This document shows, piece by piece, positions 1-9,441 of a stretch of DNA of 64,000 nucleotides. Below the pieces are notes generated by a model. The model did no database searches, was not told where the DNA came from, and worked only from the letters and a program-made list of their open reading frames with translations. The stretch covers positions 565,859 to 629,858 of the forward strand of contig NZ_BAAARY010000001.1 in assembly GCF_039532605.1 (NCBI RefSeq), read 5' to 3'. Position 1 is the first letter of the stretch. Each line of letters opens with the position of its first letter. The position numbers and the translations under genes were made by a program. The DNA is from Pilimelia columellifera (GTDB lineage: Bacteria > Actinomycetota > Actinomycetes > Mycobacteriales > Micromonosporaceae).

Positions 1-36
1 TCTGGATGCCCTACGCGGCGAGCAAAGGACGTCACC

Positions 37-492
37 GTGACGATTCGCCCGCCGGCCGCCCGACCACATGCCTCCTCCGGGGCGGTCTTCTTTGATGAGC
101 GCGGCCACCTGTTGTTGGTTGACCCTGTGTACAAGCCGTATTGGAATCTGGTCGGCGGCGCGATCGACGCCGGCGAGACGCCTCGGTCGGCGTGCGCACG
201 GGAGGTGCATGAGGAGCTGGGGGTCCGGTTCCCGATCGGCGACCTGCTGGTCAGCGCCTGGCTGACGTTCCCTGATCGGCAGCATTTCTACTTCGTCTTC
301 GACGGCGCGACGCTCACCAGTGCGGATATCGATGCCATCCGGCTCGACCCCGCGGAGCTGGGCGCGAAGAGGTTCGTGACCGCGGATGCTGCGAGGGTCT
401 TGGTTCCGCCGTGGCTCGTTCCGGTCATCGACGCCGTGCTCGACGCCCGCAGCACGGGTGGGCAGCGGTATCTGGAACTGGACGGCAGGTAG
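37..492 (+). CDS. NUDIX hydrolase
   Basis: A 151-residue NUDIX-fold hydrolase of the kind that cleaves nucleoside diphosphates linked to another moiety; the exact substrate cannot be read from sequence. The NUDIX box is complete around residues 40-63 (GG, GET, REVHEELG), so the metal-binding glutamates are present. I use the GTG at 37, preceded by an AAAGGAC ribosome-binding site at 25-31. The gene is alone on the plus strand and converges on sugC, with a 67-bp gap and no clear relation to its neighbours. Confidence 0.85.
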   Translation: MTIRPPAARPHASSGAVFFDERGHLLLVDPVYKPYWNLVGGAIDAGETPRSACAREVHEELGVRFPIGDLLVSAWLTFPDRQHFYFVFDGATLTSADIDAIRLDPAELGAKRFVTADAARVLVPPWLVPVIDAVLDARSTGGQRYLELDGR

Positions 493-559
493 CGGCCGAA
501 AGCCGCAGCGTGAATCTGTAGCCGCGGTCCTCGTGGCGTCAGTGGCGTCCGGTCGACGG

Positions 560-1735
560 TCAGGCGCCCAGCCGGGCGCCGGTGTCCGGATGGAACAGGT
601 ACAGCCGGCTGGCGTCCACCCAGATCCGTAGCCGGTCGCCGACCCGGGCGGCGGACTGGCCGCCGAGCCGGGTGACCAGGCGGTTGCGATTGGAGTCCAG
701 AGCGGCGCCGCCGATCTCCGCGTTCAGTTCGGCCAGCTCCGCCGACTCGACCCGGTCGCCTTCCACGCCGACATGGACGTAGGTGTCGGAGCCCAAGGAC
801 TCGACCATCTCCGCCTCGGCCTCGAACTTTGCCCCTGGGGCACGCGCCGTGTCATCGACGAGCCGGGAGTCCTCGAAGTGCTCCGGTCGCAGCCCCACCA
901 CGACGCGGGCCGGCCGGCCCGCCGCGTCCCAGTCACGGGCGAGCGGGGCGGACATCGGCAGGTCACCCAGCGGGCAACGCACCCGGCCCTCCTCGGCCAT
1001 CCCTGGCAGGAAGTTCATCGCCGGCGATCCGATGAAGCCGGCGACGAAGAGGTTCACCGGCCGCTCGTACAGCTCCCTCGGCGCGGCGACCTGTTGCACG
1101 GCGCCGGATCGCATCACCACCACCCGGTCTCCGAGCGTCATCGCCTCGACCTGGTCGTGGGTGACGTAGACGGTGGTGGTGCCCAGGCGACGCTGAAGCC
1201 GGGACACCACGGCCCGCATCTGCACCCGAAGTTTGGCGTCGAGGTTGGACAGCGGCTCGTCCATGAGGAAGGCGCGCGGTCGGCGGACGATGGCCCGGCC
1301 CATCGCCACCCGCTGCCGCTGGCCGCCGGAGAGGTTCGCCGGCCGGCGGTCCAGCAGGCTCTCCAGCTCCAGCAGGGCGGCGACCTCCGCGACCCGCGCG
1401 GCGACCGACGGCTTGTCGAGCCTGGCCAGGCGCAGCGGGAAGGCGATGTTCTCGGCGACCGTCAGGTGCGGGTAGAGGGCGTAGGACTGGAACACCATCG
1501 CGATGTCGCGCTCGCGGGGGGCGCGCTCGTTCACCCGCTCACCGCCGATCAGCAGGTCGCCGGAGGTGATGTCATCCAGCCCCGCGACCATGTTGAGCGT
1601 GGTCGACTTGCCGCAGCCAGACGGCCCGACCAGGATCACAAACTCGCCGTCGGCGATCTCCAGGTCCACATCGCGCACGACCGCCGTGCCGTCCCCGAAC
1701 ATCTTGGACACTTTGCGCAGCACGATGTCGGCCAT
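560..1735 (-). CDS. sugC: Sugar ABC transporter ATPase (trehalose importer SugC-like)
   Basis: A 391-residue MalK/UgpC-class ATPase. Walker A (GPSGCGKST, about residue 37), the LSGGQRQR signature, Walker B (FLMDEP) and the switch histidine (VTHD) are intact. The roughly 150-residue C-terminal half is the OB-fold regulatory region typical of sugar-import ATPases. It follows sugB by 9 bp with a GAGGGG ribosome-binding site and is the last gene of a four-gene operon (binding protein, permease, permease, ATPase). That order and the LpqY-like binding protein match the mycobacterial trehalose importer LpqY-SugABC, so I infer it energises trehalose or related disaccharide import. Confidence 0.85.
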   Translation of the reverse strand: MADIVLRKVSKMFGDGTAVVRDVDLEIADGEFVILVGPSGCGKSTTLNMVAGLDDITSGDLLIGGERVNERAPRERDIAMVFQSYALYPHLTVAENIAFPLRLARLDKPSVAARVAEVAALLELESLLDRRPANLSGGQRQRVAMGRAIVRRPRAFLMDEPLSNLDAKLRVQMRAVVSRLQRRLGTTTVYVTHDQVEAMTLGDRVVVMRSGAVQQVAAPRELYERPVNLFVAGFIGSPAMNFLPGMAEEGRVRCPLGDLPMSAPLARDWDAAGRPARVVVGLRPEHFEDSRLVDDTARAPGAKFEAEAEMVESLGSDTYVHVGVEGDRVESAELAELNAEIGGAALDSNRNRLVTRLGGQSAARVGDRLRIWVDASRLYLFHPDTGARLGA

Positions 1736-1744
1736 CGCTACCCC

Positions 1745-2572
1745 TCAGCCCTTGACCGCGCCGGACGTGAGTCCCGCGACGATCCGCCGCTGGAACACGA
1801 GCACGAACACGATGATCGGAATGGTGATCACCACGGCGGCCGCAGAGATCGCCCCGGTGGGGTCCTCGAACTGCGATTCGCCGGTGAAGAACGACAGGGC
1901 CACCGGCACCGTCCGGGAGCGCTCCGTCGAGGTCAGCGACACCGCGAACAGGAAATCGTTCCAACAGAAGATGAAGACGAGGATAGCGCTGGTGACCAGA
2001 CCCGGCGCGGCCAGCGGAGCGATCACGCGGCGGAACGCCTGGCCAGGCGTCGCGCCGTCCATCGTGGCGGCCCGCTCCAGGTCCCACGGGATCTGCCGGA
2101 AGAACGCCGACAGCGTGTAGATCGCCAGCGGCAGCGCGAACGTGATGTAAGGCAGGATCAGCCCGGGCCAGGTATCGAACAGACCGAGCCGGCGCTCGAT
2201 GTCGAACAGCGGCGAGATCAGCGACACCTGCGGGAACATCGCCACCAACAGGGAGACGCCGACCAGCAGCCGCCGCCCGGGGAAATCCAGCCGCGCGACG
2301 GCGTACGCCGCCAGCGCCCCGAGCACCACCGCGACGAGCGTGGCGATCAGGGCGATCCCGATGGAGTTGACCAGCGCCTGGACGAACTGGTCGGTGCGGA
2401 AGATCGCCCGGTAGTTGTCCAGGGTCCACTCGCGTGGCACGAAAGCGCCGTCGCCGAGCGTGGTTGGGGTCTTGAGCGAGAGGGAGGCGATCCACAGCAC
2501 CGGCGTCAGGGCGAAGACCAGGACGGCCAGGTCGAGCAGACCCCAGCGCCAGCGGGCCGCGGTGTCGGACAT
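1745..2572 (-). CDS. sugB: Sugar ABC transporter permease (SugB/MalG-like)
   Basis: A 275-residue inner-membrane permease of the MalG class with six predicted transmembrane segments. The EAA loop that docks the ATPase is recognisable ([18 protein letters not shown]). The start is the ATG at 2572, which overlaps the stop of sugA in an ATGA arrangement and implies translational coupling. A longer reading frame continues upstream but only as a shadow of sugA. It should pair with SugA to form the transmembrane channel. Confidence 0.85.
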   Translation of the reverse strand: MSDTAARWRWGLLDLAVLVFALTPVLWIASLSLKTPTTLGDGAFVPREWTLDNYRAIFRTDQFVQALVNSIGIALIATLVAVVLGALAAYAVARLDFPGRRLLVGVSLLVAMFPQVSLISPLFDIERRLGLFDTWPGLILPYITFALPLAIYTLSAFFRQIPWDLERAATMDGATPGQAFRRVIAPLAAPGLVTSAILVFIFCWNDFLFAVSLTSTERSRTVPVALSFFTGESQFEDPTGAISAAAVVITIPIIVFVLVFQRRIVAGLTSGAVKG

Positions 2573-3465
2573 CAGCGCCGCTCCTCCCCGTCGCCGCTGG
2601 GGGCGGCGGCGCCGAACAGCCTCACGAAGACGAGGGCGACCAGCGCCACCATGATGAAGATCAGGACCGACATCGTGGATCCGATGCCGAGGTTCAGTCC
2701 CTTGATCAGGTTGTTGTAGGTGGTCATCGAGACGGAGGAGGTCTGGTTGGCCCCCGACGTCAGCACATAGATGTGGTCGAAGACGCGGAACGCGTCCAGG
2801 GTGCGGAAGAGCAGCGCGACCAGGATCGCCGGCCGCATCGCCGGCAGGGTCACCCGGGTGAATCGCTGCCACGCCGTCGCTCCGTCGGTGGCGGCGGCGC
2901 GCAGCAGGTCCTCGGAGACCAGCGCCAGGCCCGCCATCAGCAGCAGCGCCATGAACGGTGTGGTCTTCCAGATCTCGGCCAGCATGATCACCGCCAGGGC
3001 GCTGGCGCGTTCGGTCAGCGGGTCCCCGTTGGCGAAGGCGTTGGCCAGGTAGCCGGTGCCCGGCGTCCAGGCGTAGCGCCAGGAGAACGCGGCCACGACG
3101 GTGACGATCCCGTACGGGATCAGCGCCACGGTGCGGACCAGGCCCCGGCCGACCAGGGTGCGGTGCATGACCAGTGCCAGTCCCATGCCGAGCACCAGCT
3201 CGACGGCGACCGTGACCACCGTGATCAGCCCGGTGACGCTCAGCGCGGTCCACCAGGCGTCGCTACTGAGGACGGCGGCATAGTTGTCCAGGCCGACGAA
3301 GCGGCGCTGATCGGGGAACTTCAGGTCGAAGCGCTGCAACGACAGCCAGAAGGAGTAGACGATCGGATAGCCGGTGACGGCGAGCATGACCAGTGCGGCT
3401 GGCGCGCAGAGCAGCCAGCCCAGCCGGCGCTCGTCCCGCCGTCCCCGCGACAGGCGCGTGCTCAC
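2572..3465 (-). CDS. sugA: Sugar ABC transporter permease (SugA/MalF-like)
   Basis: A 297-residue permease of the MalF class with six transmembrane segments. The EAA loop lies near [19 protein letters not shown]. The GTG start at 3465 overlaps the lpqY stop by 4 bp (GTGA); in-frame sequence further upstream is lpqY shadow and lacks membrane character. Coupled on both sides to lpqY and sugB, it is the second permease half of the importer. Confidence 0.85.
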   Translation of the reverse strand: MSTRLSRGRRDERRLGWLLCAPAALVMLAVTGYPIVYSFWLSLQRFDLKFPDQRRFVGLDNYAAVLSSDAWWTALSVTGLITVVTVAVELVLGMGLALVMHRTLVGRGLVRTVALIPYGIVTVVAAFSWRYAWTPGTGYLANAFANGDPLTERASALAVIMLAEIWKTTPFMALLLMAGLALVSEDLLRAAATDGATAWQRFTRVTLPAMRPAILVALLFRTLDAFRVFDHIYVLTSGANQTSSVSMTTYNNLIKGLNLGIGSTMSVLIFIMVALVALVFVRLFGAAAPSGDGEERR

Positions 3466-4736
3466 GGCAGCACCCCCTTGGAGTCCAGGGCGGCCTGGAC
3501 GGCGTCGCGTAGCTCCTCGACGGTGTCCGGGCCGATACGCGAGGGCGGGGAGAGCGCGGCGGCCAGGACGGTGGAGACGTTCTGGTAGGCCGGGGTGAGC
3601 GGTCGGTTCGCCGCGTCGCGCAGCTCGGCCAGGATCGTATCGCGCATCGGGTACGCCTCGGCCATCTGCGGGTCGGCGTAGACGCTCTCGATCGTCGGCG
3701 GCACGCCGTCGTTGATGGCCGAGTGCTTCTGGTGCGCGGCGCTGCGCAGACACAGCGCCGCCTCGAACGCCTGGGCCGGGCGCCGGCTGTACCGGCTGAC
3801 CGCGAGGTTGTATCCGCCGATGGTGACCCGGCTGGGCCGGCTATGGTCCAGCGCCGGGAAGCGCGCCCAGCGCACCTTCGCCGCCAGTTCTGGCGCTCCC
3901 TCTCTCATCGCCGGGTAGACGAACGGCCAGTTGAGCTGGAACGCCCCGCCGCCGGACTGGAACTCCAGACGTGCCGCGTCCTCCATGGCGTTGCTGAACG
4001 ACGGGCTGGTCACGCCGGCGGTGGCCAGCCGTCGCAGGGCGTCCGCGGCCCGCTCGACCGAGGCGTCGACGACCACCCGGGCGCCGGGGTCCGGGACGAG
4101 TTGGCCGCCGGCGCTGGCGACCAGGGTGTTGAACAGCACGACCAGGCCCTCGTACTGCGCACCCATCGTGATCACCCGGTGGGTACGCCCCTGCGCCTTG
4201 AGACGCAGGGCCGTGTCGATCATCTCGTCCCAGGTGCGCGGCGGGCTGGTGACCAGGTCGGCGCGGTACCAGAGCAGCTGGACGTTGGTGTTCTTTGGCG
4301 CGGCGTAGAGGGCGCCGCGGTACGTCGCGGACTCCAGCGGCCCAGCCAGGGTGCCGCGGCGCGCCTCCGCCGCGGAAGCGTCGTCCCACGGGCGGATCCA
4401 GCGGGCGCCGGCGAACTCGGCAGTCCACGTGACGTCGAGCCCCAGAATGTCCATGCTGGTGTCGGCGGCGGCCAGCCGCCGCACCATCTGCACGCGCTGG
4501 TCGTCGGCTCCACGCGGAAGCACCCGGTGGACGATCCGGTACCGGCCGCCGGCCTGCGCGGTGCAGGCCGCCACGACGGCGCCCAGGTTCTCCTCGGGAG
4601 CGTAGTACAGGTTGATCGTCGGCAGACCGTCGTCGGCCGCGCCGCCGCAGCCGGCGAGGGCGACCACAGTGGCCGCGGCGAGGGCGGCCGACGCAGCGCG
4701 GCGGCGCAGCGTGCTGGCGCTACCCGGTCGGCCCAT
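3462..4736 (-). CDS. lpqY: Trehalose-type ABC transporter substrate-binding lipoprotein (LpqY-like)
   Basis: A 424-residue extracellular solute-binding protein anchored as a lipoprotein: a basic N-terminus, hydrophobic stretch and lipobox ALAGC near residue 30. The LPRGADDQR, LGLDVTWTAEFA and LLWYRADL segments resemble what I remember of mycobacterial LpqY, which binds trehalose for recycling. I prefer ATG 4736 to the adjacent GTG 4739 because GGAGAGG sits 7 bp upstream. It heads the operon. Substrate identity is inferred from family resemblance and gene order. Confidence 0.8.
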   Translation of the reverse strand: MGRPGSASTLRRRAASAALAAATVVALAGCGGAADDGLPTINLYYAPEENLGAVVAACTAQAGGRYRIVHRVLPRGADDQRVQMVRRLAAADTSMDILGLDVTWTAEFAGARWIRPWDDASAAEARRGTLAGPLESATYRGALYAAPKNTNVQLLWYRADLVTSPPRTWDEMIDTALRLKAQGRTHRVITMGAQYEGLVVLFNTLVASAGGQLVPDPGARVVVDASVERAADALRRLATAGVTSPSFSNAMEDAARLEFQSGGGAFQLNWPFVYPAMREGAPELAAKVRWARFPALDHSRPSRVTIGGYNLAVSRYSRRPAQAFEAALCLRSAAHQKHSAINDGVPPTIESVYADPQMAEAYPMRDTILAELRDAANRPLTPAYQNVSTVLAAALSPPSRIGPDTVEELRDAVQAALDSKGVLP

Positions 4737-5012
4737 CACCTGGCCTCTCCGCCGGCCCGGCCCCTGCGGGCCATCCCGGCATTCTCTCCGTCACCTACCC
4801 GTTGACGCAGCCGTGACGCACGGGCCAGGCCGCCTGCGGCGGTAGCAGGACGTGCGCCGGCACGGGCACCGATACGGTGGCGTACGTCGATGCCTTGCGC
4901 CTGAGTATAGGGAGAGACGCTCGATATGGGGCGATTCGATCATGCTCTGCCGTTCAGCCCGTGCCTCGGCGCGACGTGCCATGGCGTCCGAGGCCGGCCG
5001 ACGGCGCGCGGC

Positions 5013-5252
5013 TCAGCGCTTGACCAGGCCCGCCCGTTCGAGCGCCGACGCCCAGCCGCGGATGGTGGGCGCCTCGGCCAGGTCGGCGAAGCTGATCTCG
5101 GCGCCCCGGGCCCGCCACCCTTCGACCAGCGTCATCACCCGGACCGAGTCCAGGCCGTGATCGAGCAGGTCATCGTCGACGTCGATCTCATCGGCGGCCA
5201 CCCCCAGCGCCGTCGCGATCTGCTCCCGCAGCTGGTCCATCAGCTCACTCAC
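5013..5252 (-). CDS. Stand-alone aryl carrier protein for 2,3-dihydroxybenzoate
   Basis: A 79-residue acyl-carrier-type protein. The phosphopantetheine site is DHGLDSVR with the acceptor serine at about residue 36; this motif and the size match the C-terminal aryl carrier domain of EntB/DhbB rather than fatty-acid ACP. The entB homologue at 17150 lacks this domain, so this protein most likely accepts 2,3-dihydroxybenzoate from EntE and presents it to the EntF-like condensation domain. GTG 5252 is chosen for an AAAGGAG ribosome-binding site 7 bp upstream. It lies 16 bp behind the second FecCD permease and is probably its last operon partner, under the iron box upstream of the binding protein. 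Confidence 0.85.
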   Translation of the reverse strand: MSELMDQLREQIATALGVAADEIDVDDDLLDHGLDSVRVMTLVEGWRARGAEISFADLAEAPTIRGWASALERAGLVKR

Positions 5253-5268
5253 TAATCCGCTCCTTTCC

Positions 5269-6336
5269 TCAGCCACGGCCCGAGCGCCACTCGCGTAGCA
5301 GCAACCAGGCCAGATACACCCCGCCGATGGCGCCGGTCACGACGCCCACGGGCAACTCGACGGGCGCGGTGAGCCGCTGCGCGACCACGTCGCCGACCAG
5401 CAGCAGCAGACCCCCCATAGCGGCCGCCGGCAGCATTCCGGGGCCGGTGGACCGGGTCAGCCGGCGGGCCACCTGGGGAGCGACCAGCGCGACGAACGCC
5501 ACCGGCCCGGCGCAGGCGGTGGCCACCGCCGTCAACGCGACCGCCACCCCCAGGGCCGCCAGACGTACCCGGGACACCCGGACGCCGAGGCCGCCGGCCA
5601 GTTCGTCGCCCACCTCCAGCATGGACAGCGTCCGCTGCAACGCCAGCGCCGCCGGCAGCAGGACCGCCAGCGCCGCCCCCATTAGCGCGGCCTCGGGCCA
5701 GCGTCGCTCGTAGAGGCTGCCGACGACCCACATGGTGGCCAGCTTGGCGTCGCTCAGCTCAGCCCGGCTGACCAGGAAATTGTTGTAGGCGACCAGCATG
5801 GCGCTGACTCCGATGCCGACGAGCACCAGCAGGTAACCTTGCGCCCCGCCCCGCAGCGCCAGCAGGTAGACCACCGCCGCGGTGGTCAACCCACCGAGGA
5901 ACGCCCCAACGGTCGCCTCGGCGGTCCCGCCGCCGAGGACCAGCAGGACCGTCACGGCGCCGGCGGCGGCGCCCTGCCCGAAGCCGATGATGTCCGGGCT
6001 GCCGAGCGGGTTTCGGGTCAGCGTCTGGAAGATCGCCCCGGCGACTCCGAGGGCCGCGCCCACCGCCAACGCGGTCAACGCCCGGGGCAGCCGGCGCCGG
6101 GTGACGAACAGCTCGGCCATCGGGGAGCCCTCGCCGACGATCGCGCGCGCCGCGTCACCCAGTGGCACCCGATAGTCGCCGACAGACGCCGCGAGGACCA
6201 ACGCGGCCAGGCACAGCACGAGCAGGAGCAGGCCGACCACCAGCGGCCGCCAGCGGATCCGGAACGAGATCCGTTCCCCGAACAGCCGCACCGGCGCCGC
6301 CGGACGTTGCCGGCTTCGGACGACGTCGGCGTTCAC
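5269..6336 (-). CDS. fepG: Ferric-siderophore ABC transporter permease (FecCD/FepG-like)
   Basis: A 355-residue FecCD-family permease with about nine or ten transmembrane helices, the RLPRALTALAVGAALGVAGAIFQTLTRNPLGSPDIIG signature (residues about 85-120) and a CAGPVAFVALVAPQVAR stretch typical of BtuC/FecC cytoplasmic loops. GTG 6336 overlaps the stop of the preceding permease by 4 bp. It should form a heterodimer with that permease to import ferric siderophore. The paired ATPase (FepC) is not in this window. Confidence 0.85.
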   Translation of the reverse strand: MNADVVRSRQRPAAPVRLFGERISFRIRWRPLVVGLLLLVLCLAALVLAASVGDYRVPLGDAARAIVGEGSPMAELFVTRRRLPRALTALAVGAALGVAGAIFQTLTRNPLGSPDIIGFGQGAAAGAVTVLLVLGGGTAEATVGAFLGGLTTAAVVYLLALRGGAQGYLLVLVGIGVSAMLVAYNNFLVSRAELSDAKLATMWVVGSLYERRWPEAALMGAALAVLLPAALALQRTLSMLEVGDELAGGLGVRVSRVRLAALGVAVALTAVATACAGPVAFVALVAPQVARRLTRSTGPGMLPAAAMGGLLLLVGDVVAQRLTAPVELPVGVVTGAIGGVYLAWLLLREWRSGRG

Positions 6337-7376
6337 AGCTGCGCCATCCGGCGCCGGCGGATGAGCGCGATGAACAGCGGCGCGCCGACGAACGCGGTCA
6401 CGAGTCCGGCCTCCAGCTCGCCGAGGTCGAGCAGCACCCGCCCGGTGACGTCGGCGGCGAGGACCAGGCACGGCCCCAGCAGCGCCGAGTAGGCGAGCAC
6501 CCAGCGTTGGTCCGGCCCGACCAGCGCCCGGGCGGCGTGCGGGACGGCCAGGCCGACGAACGAGAACGGGCCGGCCGCGGCGGTGGCGGCGCCGCAGAGG
6601 ACGGTGATGACCCCGGCGGCGGCGAGTCGGGTGTGGCCCAGCCGTAGCCCCAGCGCCCGGCTGGTGTCGTCGCCGAGGGCGAGGACGTTGAGCGGCCAGG
6701 CCAGCGCCAGGCCGGCAAGGACCCCCAAGGCCAGGAACGGCGCCATCGGAACGAGAACGTCCAGGCCACGGCCGGCCAGGCCGCCGACGATCCAGAACCG
6801 GAACTGGTCCAGCGCCTTGTCATCAGCCAGCTGAACGGCCCAGGTGTAGGCGATGAGGGCGGCGCTGACAGCGGTGCCGGCCAGTGCCAGCCGCACTGGG
6901 CCGGTGGCCCGACCGGTGGCGCCGATCGTGTAGACGATTACCGCCGCCGCGCCGGCGCCAGCGAAGGCGAACCAGATGTACTCCAGCGGACTGGTGAGAC
7001 CGAGAAAGCTGATCGCCGAGACGACCGCGGCAGCCGCCCCGCCGTTGACGCCGAGCAGGCCCGGGTCGGCGAGCGGGTTTCGGGTCAGCGCCTGCATGAG
7101 CGCCCCCGCGACGCCGAGCGCGGCGCCGACGGCGATCGCGAGCACCGTCCGGGGGACCCGCTGGCGCGCCACCACGGCGGCGTCGTAGGAGCCGTCCGGG
7201 GCCAGCAGGGCGTCCAGGACGGTCGACAGCGGAAGCGAACGTGCCCCGACGGCCACGCTAGCCAACGCGAGCACGACCAGCAGCGCCAGGCACAGCGCCA
7301 GCCCGGCGATCCGGGCGGCGCCGTGCTGGCCGCTGTTGGCCGCCGCTGGCGCGGCCGTCGAGGTTGCGCTGGTCAC
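6333..7376 (-). CDS. fepD: Ferric-siderophore ABC transporter permease (FecCD/FepD-like)
   Basis: A 347-residue FecCD-family permease, multi-spanning, with QRVPRTVLAIAVGAALGVAGALMQALTRNPLADPGLLG and AAGPFSFVGLAVPHAAR, both hallmark blocks of siderophore permeases. It starts with GTG 7376, 18 bp after the binding-protein stop, and overlaps the next permease by GTGA. It is the first of two membrane subunits in the fepB-fepD-fepG-carrier protein unit. Confidence 0.85.
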   Translation of the reverse strand: MTSATSTAAPAAANSGQHGAARIAGLALCLALLVVLALASVAVGARSLPLSTVLDALLAPDGSYDAAVVARQRVPRTVLAIAVGAALGVAGALMQALTRNPLADPGLLGVNGGAAAAVVSAISFLGLTSPLEYIWFAFAGAGAAAVIVYTIGATGRATGPVRLALAGTAVSAALIAYTWAVQLADDKALDQFRFWIVGGLAGRGLDVLVPMAPFLALGVLAGLALAWPLNVLALGDDTSRALGLRLGHTRLAAAGVITVLCGAATAAAGPFSFVGLAVPHAARALVGPDQRWVLAYSALLGPCLVLAADVTGRVLLDLGELEAGLVTAFVGAPLFIALIRRRRMAQL

Positions 7377-7394
7377 CGCTGTCGACCAGGCCAG

Positions 7395-8360
7395 TCAGGC
7401 GCCGAGGGCCTTGCTGATGTCGTCGAGCACGACGGTGGCGGCGATGGGCCCGCCGCGGGAGGTCCACGGCACGCCGTCCACAGTGACGACCTTCTTGGCC
7501 TGGACGACCTTGAGCTTGGACCAGACCGGGTTCTTCTCGGCCTGGGCCAGCGCCGCCGCCCCGTCGTTGTTCAGGGTGCCCAGGAACAGCCAGTCGGCGT
7601 CGAGGACGTCCAGCTTCTCCAGGCTCACCGGATCGGAAGGCCCGGTGCCCTCGGTGAGTTGGCCCGCCGGCCGGCCGAGGCCCAGATCGGCGACGATGGT
7701 GCTGGCGAAGTGCTGCTTCTGGAGGTAGGACGGGCCCTGCGGGTTCCACCGGACGAGGCTGACGTCGGCCTTGGCGTTCTTGGCGATCGCGGTCTTGACC
7801 TCGCCGACCTTCGCGTCATACGTGGCCAGGACCTCGTTCGCCTTGTCGTTGCGGTTCAGCGCCTCGGCCACGCCCTTAAGGCTGGTCTTCCAGTCGTCCT
7901 CGACGGTGCTGGTGACCACGGTCGGGGCGATCGCGTTGAGGTCGGCGATCTGCTTGGGGTCCGGCTTGACGAAGTGGCCGTACAGGATGACGTCCGGTTT
8001 CGGGCTCAGCGCGGCGATAGCCTCGACATTCGGCTTGATGATCTCGCCGACGATGGTCGCGCCAGGCGCCTTGTCCTTCAGATAGCCGGCGATGCTGTTG
8101 CCCTGGCGGGACTTGCTAGCGCCGATCGGCGTGACGCCGAGAGCGATGGCGGCGTCCAGGTCGGTCTCCGCGAGCGCCACGACGTTGGTCGGCTTGACCG
8201 GAACCTTGACCTGCGCGCCGGTCGCGTCGGTGACGGTGCGGGTTTCGCCGGTCGCGGCTGGCGCGGTGGTGTCGCCGCCGCCGCCACAGCCAGCGAGCGC
8301 TACCACGCCGGCCACTGCCAACGCGGTGAGCCGCGCCGGCGCGAGGAGCTTGCGAATCAT
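7395..8360 (-). CDS. fepB: Ferric-siderophore-binding lipoprotein (FepB-like)
   Basis: A 321-residue periplasmic-binding protein of the iron-siderophore class, anchored to the membrane through lipobox ALAGC near residue 25. The two lobes typical of FepB/FhuD are visible (VVALAETDLDAAIALGVTPIGA and the DWLFLGTLNN region with a long connecting helix in between). It is the first gene of a minus-strand operon containing two permeases and the aryl carrier protein. An iron box lies 46 bp upstream of its start, so repression by a DtxR/IdeR-type protein under iron sufficiency is expected. Confidence 0.85.
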   Translation of the reverse strand: MIRKLLAPARLTALAVAGVVALAGCGGGGDTTAPAATGETRTVTDATGAQVKVPVKPTNVVALAETDLDAAIALGVTPIGASKSRQGNSIAGYLKDKAPGATIVGEIIKPNVEAIAALSPKPDVILYGHFVKPDPKQIADLNAIAPTVVTSTVEDDWKTSLKGVAEALNRNDKANEVLATYDAKVGEVKTAIAKNAKADVSLVRWNPQGPSYLQKQHFASTIVADLGLGRPAGQLTEGTGPSDPVSLEKLDVLDADWLFLGTLNNDGAAALAQAEKNPVWSKLKVVQAKKVVTVDGVPWTSRGGPIAATVVLDDISKALGA

Positions 8361-8405
8361 GGTTCTCCCAATCAGGTGAAGGGCGAGCGCCGGCAGGCTA
8401 GCAGG

Positions 8406-8424
8406 CCAGGCGAGCCTTACCTAA
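8406..8424 (-). promoter_or_regulatory. Iron box (DtxR/IdeR-type operator) of the fepB operon
   Basis: Read on the minus strand the site is TTAGGTAAGGCTCGCCTGG. By my count it agrees with the dyad TWAGGTWAGSCTWACCTWA at 15 of 19 positions; mismatches are concentrated in the distal half. It lies 46 bp upstream of the fepB start, in the 306-bp region shared with the divergent ABC exporter. Confidence 0.7.
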
Positions 8425-8666
8425 TCAGGCGACGAGGTCGCGAGGCATCGGGAGGGCTCGCCGTCATGCATCGATACCCCTCCCTGCCCATGCGCCCCAT
8501 CGGCCGCCGCGGCTAGGGGACCCGAACTCATGATCAACTAACCCGCTGCCCGCTACTGACCCACGCTCCTAGCGTTACCGCCGACAGCAACGTTCTCGGT
8601 AGTGCCATAGGTGGCGGCGGTCTGATGGGATTGGGTATCTATCCATGCCAGCCGAAATGGGGTCCG

Positions 8667-9440
8667 ATGGCCGGTTCGCTGGAGCCCCGCTCCGCACCTG
8701 TACAGGCGCTGCGCCCGGCGCCGATCGCTTACACCGTCGGCCTCAGAAAGGTCTACGGTGAGGGCGAGTCGCAAGTCCTCGCACTGTGCAATGTAGACAT
8801 ACAGCTTCAGGCGGCCGAGTTCACCGCCATCATGGGTCCGTCGGGATCCGGGAAGTCCACACTGCTGCAGTGCATGGCCGGTCTCGACCATCCCACAGGC
8901 GGTCAGGTGGTGGTCGAGGGTGTGGATCTCGGTCGACTGTCCCCGGGTAGGCTCACCGACCTACGCAGGGACCGACTCGGCTTCGTGTTCCAGTCGTTCA
9001 ACCTGATTCCTCAGCTCACCGCGTTGGAGAATCTGACGCTGTCCGAACGGCTGGGCGGCGCCCGCGTCGACCCCGCCTGGCTGTCGCACCTGACCACGGC
9101 CTTCGGCCTGACCGATCGGCTGCACCATCGGCCGGCACAGCTATCCGGCGGCCAGCAGCAGAGGGTGGCGGTAGCGCGTGCGCTGGCCCACCGGCCGGCG
9201 ATCGTTTTCGCCGACGAGCCGACCGGCAATCTCGATTCCCGTACCGGCGCAGAGGTCTTACGCCTGCTGCGAAACGCTGTCGCGCAGACTGGGCAGACCG
9301 TGGCGATGGTGACCCACGACCCCGTCGCCGCCGCGTATGCGCACCGCGTCGTGTTTCTGCGCGACGGCGCTGTTGTCGCCCATCTGGCCTCACCGACCGC
9401 AGAAGCCGTGCTGCAGCGGCTTGCCATCTTGGAGGGTTGA
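8667..9440 (+). CDS. LolD/MacB-type ABC transporter ATPase
   Basis: A 257-residue ATPase of the export family that pairs with FtsX-like permeases. Walker A (GPSGSGKST), Q-loop (FVFQSFNLIPQLTALENL), signature LSGGQQQR, Walker B (IVFADEPTGNLDS) and H-loop (VTHD) are all present; the GNLDS extension is characteristic of LolD/MacB/FtsE types. An upstream in-frame ATG at 8625 is possible; 8667 is preferred because family members begin shortly before the first strand, but the ribosome-binding site is weak for both. It is separated from its permease by 1 bp. Cargo unknown. Confidence 0.75.
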   Translation: MAGSLEPRSAPVQALRPAPIAYTVGLRKVYGEGESQVLALCNVDIQLQAAEFTAIMGPSGSGKSTLLQCMAGLDHPTGGQVVVEGVDLGRLSPGRLTDLRRDRLGFVFQSFNLIPQLTALENLTLSERLGGARVDPAWLSHLTTAFGLTDRLHHRPAQLSGGQQQRVAVARALAHRPAIVFADEPTGNLDSRTGAEVLRLLRNAVAQTGQTVAMVTHDPVAAAYAHRVVFLRDGAVVAHLASPTAEAVLQRLAILEG

Positions 9441-9441
9441 C

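Noticed and set aside
773..2719. 648-codon plus-strand frame opposite sugC/sugB
   Set aside because: Arg/Gly/His/Pro-rich low-complexity antisense shadow of two well-supported ABC transporter genes.
4904..4909. TATACT on the minus strand upstream of lpqY as a -10 element
   Set aside because: No recognisable -35 hexamer lies 16-19 bp upstream; a lone hexamer is not enough.
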